From: Pleurostoma richardsiae
Taxonomy: Eukaryota; Ascomycota; Sordariomycetes; Calosphaeriales; Pleurostomataceae
Assembly (NCBI GenBank): GCA_030052745.1
Contig: JANBVO010000062.1
Span: 1-64,000, forward strand
Direction of reading: 5' to 3'
Length of the DNA: 64,000 bases
Below are positions 10,427-21,489 of this stretch, in pieces (the stretch's first letter is position 1; every line of letters begins with the position of its first letter). The translations under genes were made by a program, and so were the position numbers. The notes under the pieces were generated by a model. It saw only the letters and a program-made list of their open reading frames with translations, did not search any database and was not told where the DNA came from.

Positions 10427-11692
10427 ATGAAGGATGAGAGTAAGTCCTCCCGCCTGAGTACCCCTACGCACGCCTGCTGCCATTACAGCGATCCACTAAC
10501 GTTGCTCTCCCTCTCAGACGGGAAGCGCAAAGCGGAGGATGAGCCGCCGTCCCCCTCGGCGGCGAAGCGCATCAAGCATGACTCCCCCTCCGAGGCCGAG
10601 AAGAAGCCGGCCATGAACCCAATCCCCTTCCCGGAGAAGCCCGCGGTTATAGAGGAGCGCAACGGCGAGATCGAGTTCCGGGTGGTCAACAACGACGGCG
10701 ACCGCGAGAGCCTCATCATCCTGACGGGCCTCAAGTGCATATTCCAGAAGCAGCTGCCCAAGATGCCCAAGGACTACATCGCGCGGCTCGTCTACGACCG
10801 GACGCACCTGTCCATCGCCATCGTCAAGAAGCCGCTCGAGGTCGTCGGCGGCATCACCTACCGGCCCTTCAAGGGCCGCCAGTTCGCCGAGATCGTCTTC
10901 TGCGCCATCTCCTCGGACCAGCAGGTCAAGGGCTACGGCGCGCACCTCATGTCGCACCTCAAGGACTACGTCAAGGCCACGTCGGACGTCATGCACTTCC
11001 TCACCTACGCCGACAACTACGCCATCGGCTACTTCAAGAAGCAGGGGTTCACCAAGGAGATCACGCTCGACCGGTCGGTGTGGATGGGCTACATCAAGGA
11101 CTACGAGGGCGGCACCATCATGCAGTGTAGTATGCTGCCGCGCATCCGCTACCTCGAGATGGGCCGCATGCTGCTCAAGCAGAAGGAGTGCGTGCACGCT
11201 AAGATCCGCGCGTTCTCCCGGTCGCACGTGGTGCACCAGCCGCCCAAGCAGTGGAAGGCCGGCGGCGGCGTCACGCCCATCGACCCGCTGTCCATCGAGG
11301 CCATCAAGAACTCGGGCTGGTCGCCCGACATGGACGAGCTGGCCCGCCAGCCGCGTCACGGGCCCAACTACAACCAGCTGCTGCACCTGCTCAACGACCT
11401 GCAGAACCACAACAGCGCCTGGCCCTTCCTGGTGCCCGTCAACAAGGACGACGTCGCCGACTACTACGAAGTCATCAAGGAGCCCATGGACCTCTCCACC
11501 ATGGAGTCCAAGCTCGAGGCCGACCAGTACCCCACGCCCGAGGACTTCATCCGCGACGCCAAGCTCATCTTCGAGAACTGCCGCCGGTACAACAGCGAGA
11601 ACACCCCGTACACGAAGAGCGCCAACAAGCTCGAGAAGTTCATGTGGCAGCAGATCAAGGCCATCCCCGAGTGGTCGCACCTCGAGCCATGA
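10427..11692 (+). CDS. GCN5: SAGA histone acetyltransferase Gcn5
   Basis: Gcn5 is the catalytic subunit of SAGA/ADA and acetylates histone H3 tails during transcription activation. Exon 1 is 13 nt (10427-10439), followed by a 78-nt intron (GTAAGT...CTCAG) and exon 2 10518-11692; 395 aa. A basic N-terminus ([19 protein letters not shown]) is followed by the GNAT domain, with the catalytic Glu near residue 129 (FAEIVF) and the acetyl-CoA loop QQVKGYGA near 139-145. The C-terminal bromodomain (about 290-388) holds the WPF shelf, [11 protein letters not shown] and the NCRRYN loop. The length is slightly under yeast Gcn5 (439 aa). The intron is a multiple of three with no stop, so retention would add 26 residues. 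The start was chosen for its good context and the clean splice. Confidence 0.95.
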   Translation: MKDESKSSRLSTPTHACCHYSDPLTLLSLSDGKRKAEDEPPSPSAAKRIKHDSPSEAEKKPAMNPIPFPEKPAVIEERNGEIEFRVVNNDGDRESLIILTGLKCIFQKQLPKMPKDYIARLVYDRTHLSIAIVKKPLEVVGGITYRPFKGRQFAEIVFCAISSDQQVKGYGAHLMSHLKDYVKATSDVMHFLTYADNYAIGYFKKQGFTKEITLDRSVWMGYIKDYEGGTIMQCSMLPRIRYLEMGRMLLKQKECVHAKIRAFSRSHVVHQPPKQWKAGGGVTPIDPLSIEAIKNSGWSPDMDELARQPRHGPNYNQLLHLLNDLQNHNSAWPFLVPVNKDDVADYYEVIKEPMDLSTMESKLEADQYPTPEDFIRDAKLIFENCRRYNSENTPYTKSANKLEKFMWQQIKAIPEWSHLEP

Positions 11693-12779
11693 GGGTCCTC
11701 CCGCTTCCGAGGTCCCTTGGCTTCTGCTTCTTTTTTGTTTGTTCCCTTATACAACAGCGTTTCTGAATGTGCATGTTCGGCGTTTTGGTTGGACAAGAAG
11801 ATGGTACCTGGGACGGTTGCGTTGCTTTGAACTCCTGGGCCGCGTGAGGCGGGTATGTGTGTTTCCGAAAAGGGAGGCGTCTTGGCTGCAGACGGTAGAA
11901 CACTGGGTGAGGGCGAAACTTTGCTATGATTTAGGGTACGATGATACTGGCCAAATAGGACAAAATACTATGCTCATTCATAACGCACATGCCTTGCTGA
12001 GGCCGCGTCCAGATTCGCTGTGCACGGTGTATACTTCGCCCAGTCTACGGGAGACAGAAGGCCACCAGGCCTCTTAGAGTGGTGTCAGGACGTTATGCTC
12101 ACCACCACAGGAATCCAACATTTTTTGGCACAGGAATATTCACAAATGGGCTATTAATGGCCCTCTCATTTGGTATCGCGAGCTTTTCTGCTTTGGTCAT
12201 ACTTGACCTCTAAATACACAAGGCACTTTCCCTGGCCGGCTGAGAAGAAAATCAGATAACGCCACGTTGCTTTATTCCAGGGCATGACCTGCACCCCACC
12301 CTTGGAAGATACCCTCCGCCCCCTCGCGGGCTGGGGCCTTCCCTCGCGGAACTGTGCTGACCCCCATATGAAGTGGTGACCTTATAGCCCCGAGCTCTGC
12401 AGGGCCCACCGATGTCGAAAGCAGCTCGGAACGCGTTTCAGAAGCATATAATGGTATGACTCCAGATCCTCCACCATGCCAATTCGCAAAAGAGATCCGC
12501 GTCGGCAGAAGTGCCCGACATCCAGGGAGACACGCCCTTGTCGCGACGCCTTACTTAGTCGCTAGGCGGGTCGGAGTCCCCATCCGTATACCAGATCGAC
12601 TCGACATGATCTGCGGTCACCGGCCGTCGGCGAAGGGCGCGCCTAGGGCTGACGGCTCTCAAATTCAACAGGTCGAAGTCGTCAAGATACGGCCCCAGCA
12701 TAGATAGCCTCAGACCTGCATCTGGGTGAGGACGACGACGAGGTCTGGTGTCGGCGACGCTGTTCAGGGTAGAGGCCGC
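11693..12779. other. Intergenic, 1.1 kb, between convergent genes
   Basis: 3' flank of GCN5 and of the 384-aa gene, which point towards each other. Only short chance frames are present. I see no terminator-like or RNA gene structure. Confidence 0.6.
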
Positions 12780-13934
12780 CTAGGCACTCGGCCGCATTGG
12801 GTTCCGCGCCGCTGAACGACTGCTGGCATCTTCATCTGTGGCGGGCAGGCGGAGCTCCGACTCCATCCGTCGCCAGTCGGGCGAGTACTCGCGGACCCAC
12901 GCCTCCCAAGGGCCGTCGGGCAGCGCCGGCGGGTCGCGGGAACTGCGGGTGCGGAGCACGTTTGCCCACGCCTCCCGGCGACGCATGATATAGCCCGCGT
13001 TGCGCCGGCGCATCGCCTCCGTCAGCACCTCTGGGGGATTGGTCGTGGTGACTAGGTCACGGGGGTTGATGGGGCCCTCGGCACCAATCACCGCAGGGCG
13101 AGTCGGGGCCGGCACTGCGCGCCTGTTCTGCTCAAGCTCAAGGCTCTGGCGGATCATGTCATGAAGGAAGTCGGGAATCTCACCCCAGCGGTTGTCGCGT
13201 GCCGCCGCCACCATCCGCGGTGGGAAGATCTCTTCTGCGGTCATCGGGGGGTTGCGGTCGTTGGACATACGAGCGATCTGGTTGGCGACAAGGGGTAGCC
13301 CGCCGGTCTCGATGGCGTTCTTAAGCCACTGCTCCCACTCCTCATCCAAAGGCATCGACATGTCTCCAGCGTTCCGCGCCGCAACTCTCTCTCGCAGCCG
13401 CTCGTTCAGCGCCACTCCCACGCTCTCCAGCTCCTCGTCGCTCGCGCCGCCATCCATATTCTCGTCGGACGCCGCGTTGTGCGCCTCTGTCTCCTGGGTC
13501 GTTTCGCGCTCCGAAGACCGCGCCGGAGTAGTTCTGTCCTCCGGCTCGACCCAGTCTGGAAATCCATCGGCGGTGGTGTCTCTGATCTTGACACCCTGCT
13601 CTTTTTCGTATCTCTCTTTGGCCCACTTGGTCCCCTCCCACTTGGTCAAGCCCGCGATCTCGGAGGGGGTGAGGCGGAGGGCGTCGAAGGCCCGGAAGAG
13701 ACGCCGGTGCCACTGCCAGCGGCTGAGGCGGATACGGTGGGTAGGGTGGCAGTAGTCAAGGCCAGGGTACTTGGCTTCAGGTGTATCCAGGTGTCCGTAG
13801 TATGCGTGGACTTCTTGTCGGACTTCGAGGATCAGGTGTCGCTGAAGCAGGGCCTGGAAGTTTTGGGGGTCCGAGGCACGCGCCTTCGGGAACATGTACT
13901 CGTAGACGAGCTCGTCAATGGGATGGCCCTTCAT
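12780..13934 (-). CDS. Fungal hypothetical protein, 384 aa
   Basis: Intronless frame. It is open for another 66 codons upstream to 14132, but that part is low in structure, and Met at 13934 (context GTCAAGATGAAG) begins the ordered part (MKGHPIDELVYEYMFP), so I chose it. The N-terminal 140 residues look folded and helical: QALLQRHLILEVRQEVHAYYG, then RLSRWQWHRRLFRAFDALRLTPSEIAGLTKWEG and a basic KWAKERYEKEQG. The middle is acidic and disordered, and the C-terminus has RRREAWANVLRTR helices. Trp/Arg-rich helices recall DNA- or RNA-binding modules, but I do not recognise a named domain. No membrane segment or signal peptide is visible. Function unknown. Confidence 0.7.
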   Translation of the reverse strand: MKGHPIDELVYEYMFPKARASDPQNFQALLQRHLILEVRQEVHAYYGHLDTPEAKYPGLDYCHPTHRIRLSRWQWHRRLFRAFDALRLTPSEIAGLTKWEGTKWAKERYEKEQGVKIRDTTADGFPDWVEPEDRTTPARSSERETTQETEAHNAASDENMDGGASDEELESVGVALNERLRERVAARNAGDMSMPLDEEWEQWLKNAIETGGLPLVANQIARMSNDRNPPMTAEEIFPPRMVAAARDNRWGEIPDFLHDMIRQSLELEQNRRAVPAPTRPAVIGAEGPINPRDLVTTTNPPEVLTEAMRRRNAGYIMRRREAWANVLRTRSSRDPPALPDGPWEAWVREYSPDWRRMESELRLPATDEDASSRSAARNPMRPSA

Positions 13935-16651
13935 CTTGACGGTTGTCTGAGGTGAGTAGTGAGGTGAATGAGATCGTTCACGGGCTTGTTTTGGTCTTCG
14001 GCGGTGAACTGATGGCTCGACGTTGAGCGGTTTGAGAGTATCGGGTGCTGAAGGAGCGAGGTTGGAGTGTATCACGAGCTGAGAAAGAGAGAGGACACTG
14101 TTTTTGTGCTCAGAAGGCGCAAGGTGGGACAAAGAGCCTTGGCTTCTCGGTGGCCTTTTGAGTTGTCGCAGGATCTGGTTTGTGAGGAAGGCAGCTGTTG
14201 TGGAATGGCGAGACCAGGGCGGCGGGACAGTTGGGGGTCTGCTGACAGTTGGTCTACCCCGGGCCCTGCCTGGCCTGGATCGGGATGGCGTGGAAGTTAA
14301 TGGATTCGTAAGATCCGGGGTGAGGCACGCTACTCTTTGAAGAGGATCGGCGCCTCTGAAGCAGCGAGAAGATGCAAATGAGCGTGAGGAATTCTGTTGA
14401 CCGATGTCTACCTCGAGGTAAACAAAGAGTCTAGAGCATTAGCGAGGGTTGAGAAAAAGGCGGTGGGTGGAAAGGGAGCGAGGGTTGGAGAGTCGGCGAG
14501 GAAGAAGGACAGCGGGCGAGTTAGGCACGGCGGAAAGCGAGTGAGCAGAGCCAGCAAAGTGCGTGCGTGCGTGCGTGCCTGAACGAGATGGCCCGTGTCT
14601 AATCGGCCGGGATCCACCCACTCCCTCGCTGTGCCGTCCGGCAGCTCCACAGTGAAATTAATTATAGTCGAGGTATCTCGGTACCTGTGATTGTGGACAC
14701 TTTATCTTTAATCAACCGTATCTCACCTGTTTTTATATCGAGTATCGAGAAACTACACAGTAAGGTGCTCATCTCTTCCTCAAGGGACAAGGAGATATCG
14801 GTTATTGTGTCACATCTCCTCCATGGCTCCTCCACGCTGCCAGTCCGACGGCCCGTGTCATGTCACAACGATGATGCCACTGGCGTGCGCCGTCTGTTTC
14901 AGTGAAATTCAACACCACCAGTTCTCTCCGCAGACTACGCGGCCGCCATGCTAATAGAGACATCATCATGTTGTTGCCACTTACCTGCAACAGAGTTAAT
15001 AGTTAGAAGAGGTCGAACCAACCGAATCCTACGGAGAAGCGCCACGATCCCACAGGAAAACCAAAGGATGCTTACGGCCCAACTCCTCGGGCCTGGACTT
15101 CAGCGGGAACTATAGCGCTGGTCATCGAGGTACGGAAGATGTTAATCACAATCGGCAAAGAGATGCCTCTTCCAGGACTGTACACTGGATTGAAATATCG
15201 GCCTCTGCATGATCCCCCTGAGCCGGAATCGAAGGTCATGCTGGGATCGGCTTGCTAATTTTGGCACGGTTTGTCGATCACTTACATGCGGGTGCATTTT
15301 CGCTATCGGAGAGCTCAAGGATAGGACCGTGACAGCCATGGGTATGCCATCTTGAAAGATACCAAGCGAGGCGACGGCGGAGGTTCGGCGGCCGTCTGAA
15401 GCCACACCCGCTACCAGTCTTCAACGATATCACCAACGACATGTCCTGCGATCGACCAATGGCAGCGACAACTGACCAGGGTCCAAAGCCACACCGCTGC
15501 CCGTCATCCAGCTGACCGCCATAACCGCCTGCGTCTACTGCTCAGGAAGCGAAGTTCCCATGGAAAACATCAGCAAAGGAAGCGACTGTGCCTTGGCTGA
15601 GTGAGCTATTTCATCCACCACGGAGAGCGTACCCAAAAGCTGACAAGAGACTTGTCGTTTATTGCCCAACACCACTTAGCCTGCTCCTCACGAGTAGGAC
15701 CAACACACCAAACCAGCATCCTCCTCGCTTCCTGTTCATCCTTTCTCCCTGTCAACACTCCCAATACGCGCGCCGGAATTGTCCATGCCACCCACTCTCG
15801 GAGGGCGGTGGGCCGGCCTTCCTCCGACCACGACTCCATCCCCTCGCCCAGCTAATCAGCTCCCGAGCTGCCCTCCGAACTCTGCAGTCGTCCCAAGACT
15901 ATTCATCCCTCGCTGGCCCTCACGGGACCGGCCCAGTGGCCGCGTGGGCCGCTTTTTGCGGCGGCCTGTTCTCGCGGCCCGTTCCCGGGGAGACCGCCGA
16001 GTGGCTTCGGGTGCCTCCTCCGGACGACGGCGCCGCATGATGTGATTTTAGCACCGTGCCTGCCCCGTCGCCCTGGTTGGCTCCTGGGTGAGCGGGTGAC
16101 CGCGTCGGGTGTTGATGCCCGCATGTATCTCGGGCGAGCTTGGCTGCACGGCGTGGCCGGACTCGTAAGCTCTTCTCTAGTCGTTGCTACGCTACAACTA
16201 GCATCTTCCCTCCAGACGGAGTGATGAATCCCTCTGCAAGTCTCATCCGGGTGGTGCGGCGTTGTTTAGACGCGGGAGGATCGTCGTAGAGTTGCTGGGA
16301 AACGGCCTTGAAATATCTCTAAATTCTCAGATGGGGCATGAACGCGTAGGAAGGTGAGAGATAGTATTCCCAATACCATAGCACCTGAGCTATCCTAAAG
16401 ATTCTAAAAAGCTGTCCAACAAGGTGAAAGCCGTGGTGGAAAAGAAGAGACCCGACGCTTGCCATCTAGAGTACATCCAGAGAAGGAAAAAAACGATCAT
16501 TAATCGTCAGAATCATCGCCTCCAAGTACTTCTCGTCTGCGAGGCCGTCGTAGCTGTCATATCTGTATCCGTCAAAGACCGTTCGTTTCGTTTCCAATCA
16601 TGACATCATCAAGAAGGTCCTGTTCGTCCTCGTTCCCGTCCCCTCGCTCCT
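13935..16651. other. Intergenic, 2.7 kb
   Basis: Upstream of the 384-aa gene and downstream of the DUF7514 gene. It holds a GTGC microsatellite at 14559-14578. Frames of up to 150 codons (15588-16040) are Pro/Arg/Ser-rich and overlap on both strands, so I do not call them. AT-richer patches at 14640-14830 show no transposon ends. Confidence 0.5.
14559..14578. repeat. (GTGC)5 microsatellite
   Basis: Five perfect tetranucleotide units in non-coding DNA, a plausible length polymorphism between strains. Confidence 0.85.
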
Positions 16652-18720
16652 TCAGTTCCACGCACCCTCGGTGGGGTACCTCCTCCCCCCGACGCCCGTC
16701 ATGATCGGGCTCGGCATGCGCTCCCTGCCCCGCTCCCACGCCCGGCGGTCCCTCTCCCTGTCCCTGTCCCTGTCCCGGAGCCTGTCCCGCTCCGCGTCGG
16801 CGTGGCTGCTCGTGCGCCGCTGCGCCTCCGGCCGCGCGAGGTACCGCTCCCGCTCCCTGCGGCTGCTGCGCCGGCTGCTCGAGTCCTCCCAGTCGCGGTC
16901 CCTGTCTCTGGAGCGGTCGCGGCCACGGTCCCGCTCGCGCTCCCGCTCGGGGTATCTGTCTCTGTCGCGGTCTCTGTCGCGGTCGCGGTCGCGGTGCCGG
17001 TGGCTGTCCGAGTCTCGATCGCGGTCGCGCTCCCTATCCCTGTCCCTGTCCCTATCCCGTTCCCTCTCGCGCTCGCGCTCACGCCTCAGCCGCCGGCGCC
17101 GGCTGCGCTCCCGTTCGGCGCTCGAGTTGTCCTCCCCCGCCTCCCCGTCGTCGTACGACCAGCTGCGGCTCAGCCTCGACGTCCCCAGGCTCTCGCGGGA
17201 GACGCGCGTTGGGGCCGCGGCTGGGGCGCCGCCGTTGCCGCGGCTGCTGCTGCGCGGCCGCTCGGAGCCACCGCCCCCGGGGAGGACGCTGGCCAGCTTC
17301 TCGCGCCAGTCGGGCGGCATGGGGAAGCTCTTGCGACGGGCCTCGCGCTCGCGGGAGTCTCGGTCTCTGTCCCGATCGTCTGGCCGGAGCTTGCTGCCCT
17401 CCGTCTTGATCGAGGGGATAGGGATGACCGGAGGGGAATTCGGTGCAGGAGGAGTTCCCACCCCGGCGGCGGCGGTTGCTGCTGCTGCAGCAGCAGCTGC
17501 GGCCGCTGACACTCCCACACTTGGCTGCATGAATCGGCGCACGGAGGGCGACTCCTTAGAGTGGTGATTGCGGTGCAGATGCCTCCGTTCCGAGCGCGGG
17601 CTCAGCGGCTCATCGTCTTCGGACTCAGAAGAGCTATTGCTGTAGTGCCTAGGCTGACTGTGGCGGCGGGGAGCAGGGGCCCTGCCTAAGGGGTCGAGAT
17701 GCACGCCCTGCGCAGGTGGGGAAGCGTAATCCGACCAGGAGCGCCGCCGAGCGCGGTCTTCCGCGGATGGGTATGGAGAGGTTTGCCTGAAGCGCTCGGG
17801 CGACACGCGCAGGGGAATGGGACCCGGCCGAGCGGTGGCAGGGGCGTACCGGCTCGGAACGTGGGCGAAAGCAACAGGACGGGCGAAGTAGTCCGTCTCC
17901 GCCCTGGGGCGCGGCGCGGCCGTCGGAGGTGCGCGGACATGCACGTAGGCATCCTTAACACGGTCCGCAGGGAAGCTAGTGCCGGCCGAAGGTTTGAATT
18001 CCTCCTTCGGCGTTGCCTCTTTGCGGAGCTTCTCGGCGCAGGCCTTGTGCCACTTATCAACCTCAGCGTCGGGCTGGAAGGGGAACGCCTCCTTCGGAAG
18101 GCTCGGGGGGAAGGGCTCGCCAGTGTCTGGGTTCTTGAGAGACCAGTTCTGGACGGCGAACTGCATGAAGGGGACGTGCTCTTCGGGCCCCAGTAGGATC
18201 TCAATCGACTCCCAGCGAGCAAAGCCCTTGAGGGTCAATGCTGGGACGGAAGGAGGGGCAAAGTCGTCGTCAGTGGGCTGCAGTGTGTGCTGGCAACCGG
18301 TGACCTGCCAGATGTAGGAGATAGAGTCATAGGGCACCCCGAGGAAGAGTCCTGCCGAGCGTGTGTCAGTCAGGCAGCGGCCACTGACAGCTGCAGAGGG
18401 AGCTGGAAGTACGACGCCTCTGGCGTACCATCATAATTGCCGCCTACGACCCGGTAGAAAGCTGCGAGCTTCTTGGGCGTGAGAGCCCTGTCCTCCTTGT
18501 CGCCAATCTCATCGATCTGTGGGCGGTTTATCAGCACCTAGACGTGCCTCTGCTACCACCGCACTGCAGCATCATCGCTTCGCGACAGGGTGCGCCTCAC
18601 AATGTACTGGCCAATAGCTCGTAGCAGAGCGTCGAGCACCTTGGTCGGCGTCTTGTCCGGTCCAAACAGGTAGCCGTAATAAGCTTTCGCGTCGACGTCT
18701 GGCTGCGCAGCGGACGCCAT
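16652..18720 (-). CDS. DUF7514 domain protein with Arg/Asp/Glu-rich tail
   Basis: Three exons: 18720-18601, 18516-18429 and 18351-16652; introns of 84 nt (GTGAGG...CACAG) and 77 nt (GTACGC...GGCAG); 635 aa. The N-terminal 150 residues carry the fungal DUF7514 pattern: YYGYLFGPDKTPTKVLDALL, LTPKKLAAFYRVVGGNYD, VPYDSISYIWQ, GCQHTLQP, and RWESIEILLGPEEHVPF. Domain function is unknown. The middle is Ser/Pro/Arg-rich with an Ala run near residues 349-365. Residues of about 488-620 are nearly pure alternating RE, RD, RS and HR dipeptides, a mixed-charge region like those of nuclear speckle and splicing-associated proteins. A nuclear role is inference. The opposite strand is open for 298 codons because of the repeat and is not a gene. 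Confidence 0.82.
16740..17090. repeat. Low-complexity tract encoding RE/RD dipeptides
   Basis: Imperfect hexanucleotide repeats (CGGGAC/CGCGAC/CGAGAG-like on the minus strand) encode alternating Arg-Asp and Arg-Glu in the DUF7514 protein. The repeat is prone to unequal exchange, so length variation between strains is likely. Confidence 0.8.
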
Positions 18721-19829
18721 CTGATGCTTCTGCTGCGTCCTCTGCTGGTGCTGATGGGTGATGCCTACGCGGTTGGTGTTGAGCGGTCAGCGGCTGTGGA
18801 CCCAGATAGCTTCATTGGGCAGGCGTCGCAGCTGTCGAATGTCGGTGAGACGGGATTCTTGCAAGACGATTTGCACGACGTTGCTCGAGGGTTTCCAGGG
18901 GACGCTGGCCACATAAATTCTCGTCCAAGCAGGAGGAAGAGCATCCACCGGCTGACTCGTGACTGGATTGTTGCGCGAATGCAAGAGCTCACAGAGCTCA
19001 CAGGATGATGGCGATGTTGAGGATGGTGCTGGCGCAGGCAGAATCGCGCATGGTCGGGCGGCGCAGGCAAGCAAACAGGCCAAGGCTGACTCAAGAAGTA
19101 GCCGCGGGTAGCTGGCGCGCACTAACTCAAATAGCTGCCGCAGTTAGTGGCAGGACGGCCGTCATCTGAGCGGGTTTTGGAGGATCGACGCAGGGGACCG
19201 GCCAGGCGCCGGATGATGGAGGAGGAGTGGGTTTTGGCCTCAACAGCCCGCTCCTGTGCTGCCACGTGCATCCCGGTCAGCTTCACATGTCGCCCCAGCA
19301 ATATTGGCGGGCGAGGCCTATTCTTGTCGCTGAGCACCCGTTTCAGCCTGGACTAAAAGGTGTGGGAATAGTGTTACTTACTCTTATTCTCCCTACACAG
19401 TATGTTACCTCTACCTAATCTTACCTACCTTTATTAGGTTATAGGTAGATACGAGAGAGACCGCCTGCATTGCCTGCCCGCGTCACGTTCACATATCTGG
19501 AAGCCGGCCCTGCAAACCGCCAGCTGTGCAAGTGCTCTCACATGATTTGGGCTGGCTACCTATTTGTCGATACAAACGGTACTTGATATTCACCAGCTAT
19601 GACACATGCTTTTTCGGGTCCGAGGACGCCTTGGGTAGCCTCGAGGCAGAAGTTTGCCTTCTTCGCCTTCTTCACATCCCGATCCACCATCCCATCCAAC
19701 AGGCCAGCCTTGACCGAAAAAGATCGAGAAAAAAGAGTGAACAACTACACAAGGAAGACGCCGAACAAAGTGCCCCATTATTATCCAACAAGCCGCCCCA
19801 AGAATACGTTGAATACATGCAGCCTGAGC
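18721..19829. other. Intergenic, 1.1 kb
   Basis: Promoter side of the DUF7514 gene and 3' flank of the DUF1772 gene. A TACCT/AGGTA-rich patch at about 19376-19455 is pyrimidine-rich and AT-richer than its surroundings. No supported gene. Confidence 0.5.
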
Positions 19830-20377
19830 CTAACCGACGAGGCTCCAGAACCCAATGATCGCCCCTGCAAGCGGGAACACCGACCTCATCAGGTTGAGGC
19901 CTTTCCACTTCACTGCTAGTTCTCTCACAGTCGTCTCACTCACGGTCTTCGCCGCGCCGCTGGCGACAGCCAGCAGCTTTCCGTTGGTGGAATTCATGCA
20001 GATCAGCGTGAACGGCACGATGCCGATCGACAGCGCTGCGCCGGCGACGTAGCCCAGCCAAGGCTCGCCTCTCGATCTCCTCTCATACGCCAGGTAGCCG
20101 TACCCGACGAGGGAGATGAGGGCCACCCGCGGGCCTAGAGCCTTGCCCCGCGTGTAGATGCCTTCCCATTGCTGGGCGAGTGCCTGCGAGGGCACGCTTG
20201 CAGAAAGCAGGCCGGGAATTCCCAGAAGAGACAGCATTGCCGTTCCTCCTGATGGGATGTGTCAGCAGATACGTATTATGTCTAGAGGAGACGCTTCAGC
20301 AACATACCTGCGTTCCAAGCCGATCCTAGGATGCCGGCCGCAGCCGCGGTAGTAACAGATACGGGCAGGTCAGACAT
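19830..20377 (-). CDS. DUF1772 integral membrane protein
   Basis: Two exons, 20377-20308 and 20248-19830, split by a 59-nt intron (GTATGT, branch GCTGAC, CATCAG); 162 aa. The product starts MSDLPVSVTTAAAAGILGSAWNAGGTAMLSLLG; the small-residue helix then Trp then Gly-rich turn is the DUF1772 N-terminus. Four hydrophobic helices follow, with the family-typical QWEGIYTRGKALGPR between the first two and NSTNGKLL before the C-terminal half. The length is normal for DUF1772 (about 150-180 aa). The family includes anthrone oxygenase-type enzymes of polyketide clusters, but most members are uncharacterised and no polyketide synthase is nearby, so no reaction is assigned. Confidence 0.82.
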
Positions 20378-20799
20378 TGTCCGTTAGGTTGTAAAATAGG
20401 TGTTTTTATCGGTAATTGATTCCTGTTCTTTTCTCTGGATGCTTGGTGGGTGAATGAATCGTCCTTGATCCGACAAACGCCATCTCTCTTATAGCCCGTG
20501 ACATGTTGCCCATCTCCCGGACTTCGGACTTTTGGCGGTCGGCTCAATGCGGGCGGCGGAACAACGGAAATCCGGACTCTCTGCCTCTCGACACCGGGGC
20601 CGGGACCCACACCACGGCCAGCACCAACTCGCCGGGGCGGATATGGGGACATCATTTCGTCGATGGGTCTCCACGATCTTATGGGGAGAAAGGCTGCGGT
20701 CCAATAGGTCCTTCTCGATCAAGGAGCGCTGATTTTGCCTTCATATAGGTACACCTGCAGCCCCCCGCTCCTTCGTAGCTAGGACCTTCGAGCAAACAT
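20378..20799. other. Intergenic, 422 bp
   Basis: Short spacer between the DUF1772 gene start and the GNAT gene stop, both on the minus strand. It should contain the DUF1772 promoter. No distinct motif is seen. Confidence 0.6.
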
Positions 20800-21489
20800 C
20801 TATTTGGATGTCCGACCAGGAAAATGCCGGAACGCGACGAGATCTATCTTGCTCGTCGGATCGGCCAAGTCGTCCTCGACATATTCTAGGAACCGCTCAA
20901 GCCCACACTTATCTAGGATCTTCTGGCTTTTCGCATTCGTCCCCGCCGTGATGGCAACCAGCCTCTCCTCCACGACGTCTCCCTCCTTGACGTTCTCGCC
21001 CGCCGCCTTCCTGCTGACCTTCAGTTCCACCTCCGACCTTGGCAGGGCGTCCCACGCCCTCAGAAAGGCACGCACAAACTCCGTTGCCAGGCCCTTTCCC
21101 CAATGCTCCTGCCGCAGCATATACCCCATCTCCGGCCAGCCGTGGTCTCCGGTGAACTTGTGCACGCCGCCGATGCCGATCAGGTCGCCGCTCTCCCGCA
21201 GACATATGGCGCAGTTGTGGGTGATGGTGTCGTTCGGCGGCGTGAACCTGTCCAGCCGGGCTTGGGTCTCGGTGCGATCCGCGTCGACGCGGCCTAGCGC
21301 CGTCCAGCGCATCACTGGCTCCTGGGTCGCGAGTACATAAAGCGGCTCCAAGTCGTCCTGATTGAGGGGCCGGATGATGAGCCGCTCAGTGGTGAGTGTC
21401 GACCGATCTGCGTTGGAGGGCAGCGGGACTGTGGGCAAGGTCGTCTTCACCACCACCCAATCCGGGGATGTTGCTTCTGATGACGCCAT
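20800..21489 (-). CDS. GNAT-family N-acetyltransferase (RimJ/RimL-like)
   Basis: Single-exon 229-aa protein. After about 30 residues it reads LTTERLIIRPLNQDDLEPLY, the start of the Acetyltransf_3 (RimJ/RimL-like) fold. GDLIGIGGVHKFTG forms the central strands, and MGYMLRQEHWGKGLATE is the acetyl-CoA loop (Q/R-x-x-G-x-G/A). NAKSQKILDKCGLERF near residues 187-202 is the usual last alpha-beta unit in which Asn starts the helix. It transfers acetyl from acetyl-CoA to an amine; the substrate cannot be read from sequence. No targeting signal, so cytosolic. It lies 564 bp from a divergent Zn2Cys6 regulator. Confidence 0.88.
   Translation of the reverse strand: MASSEATSPDWVVVKTTLPTVPLPSNADRSTLTTERLIIRPLNQDDLEPLYVLATQEPVMRWTALGRVDADRTETQARLDRFTPPNDTITHNCAICLRESGDLIGIGGVHKFTGDHGWPEMGYMLRQEHWGKGLATEFVRAFLRAWDALPRSEVELKVSRKAAGENVKEGDVVEERLVAITAGTNAKSQKILDKCGLERFLEYVEDDLADPTSKIDLVAFRHFPGRTSK

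Noticed and set aside
10514-11680. 388-codon open frame opposite GCN5
   Set aside because: Val/Leu/Asp-rich mirror of a strongly codon-biased conserved gene.
16671-17567. 298-codon Ser/Arg-rich frame resembling an SR protein
   Set aside because: Complement of the RE/RD repeat; there is no RRM and the sense gene is well supported.
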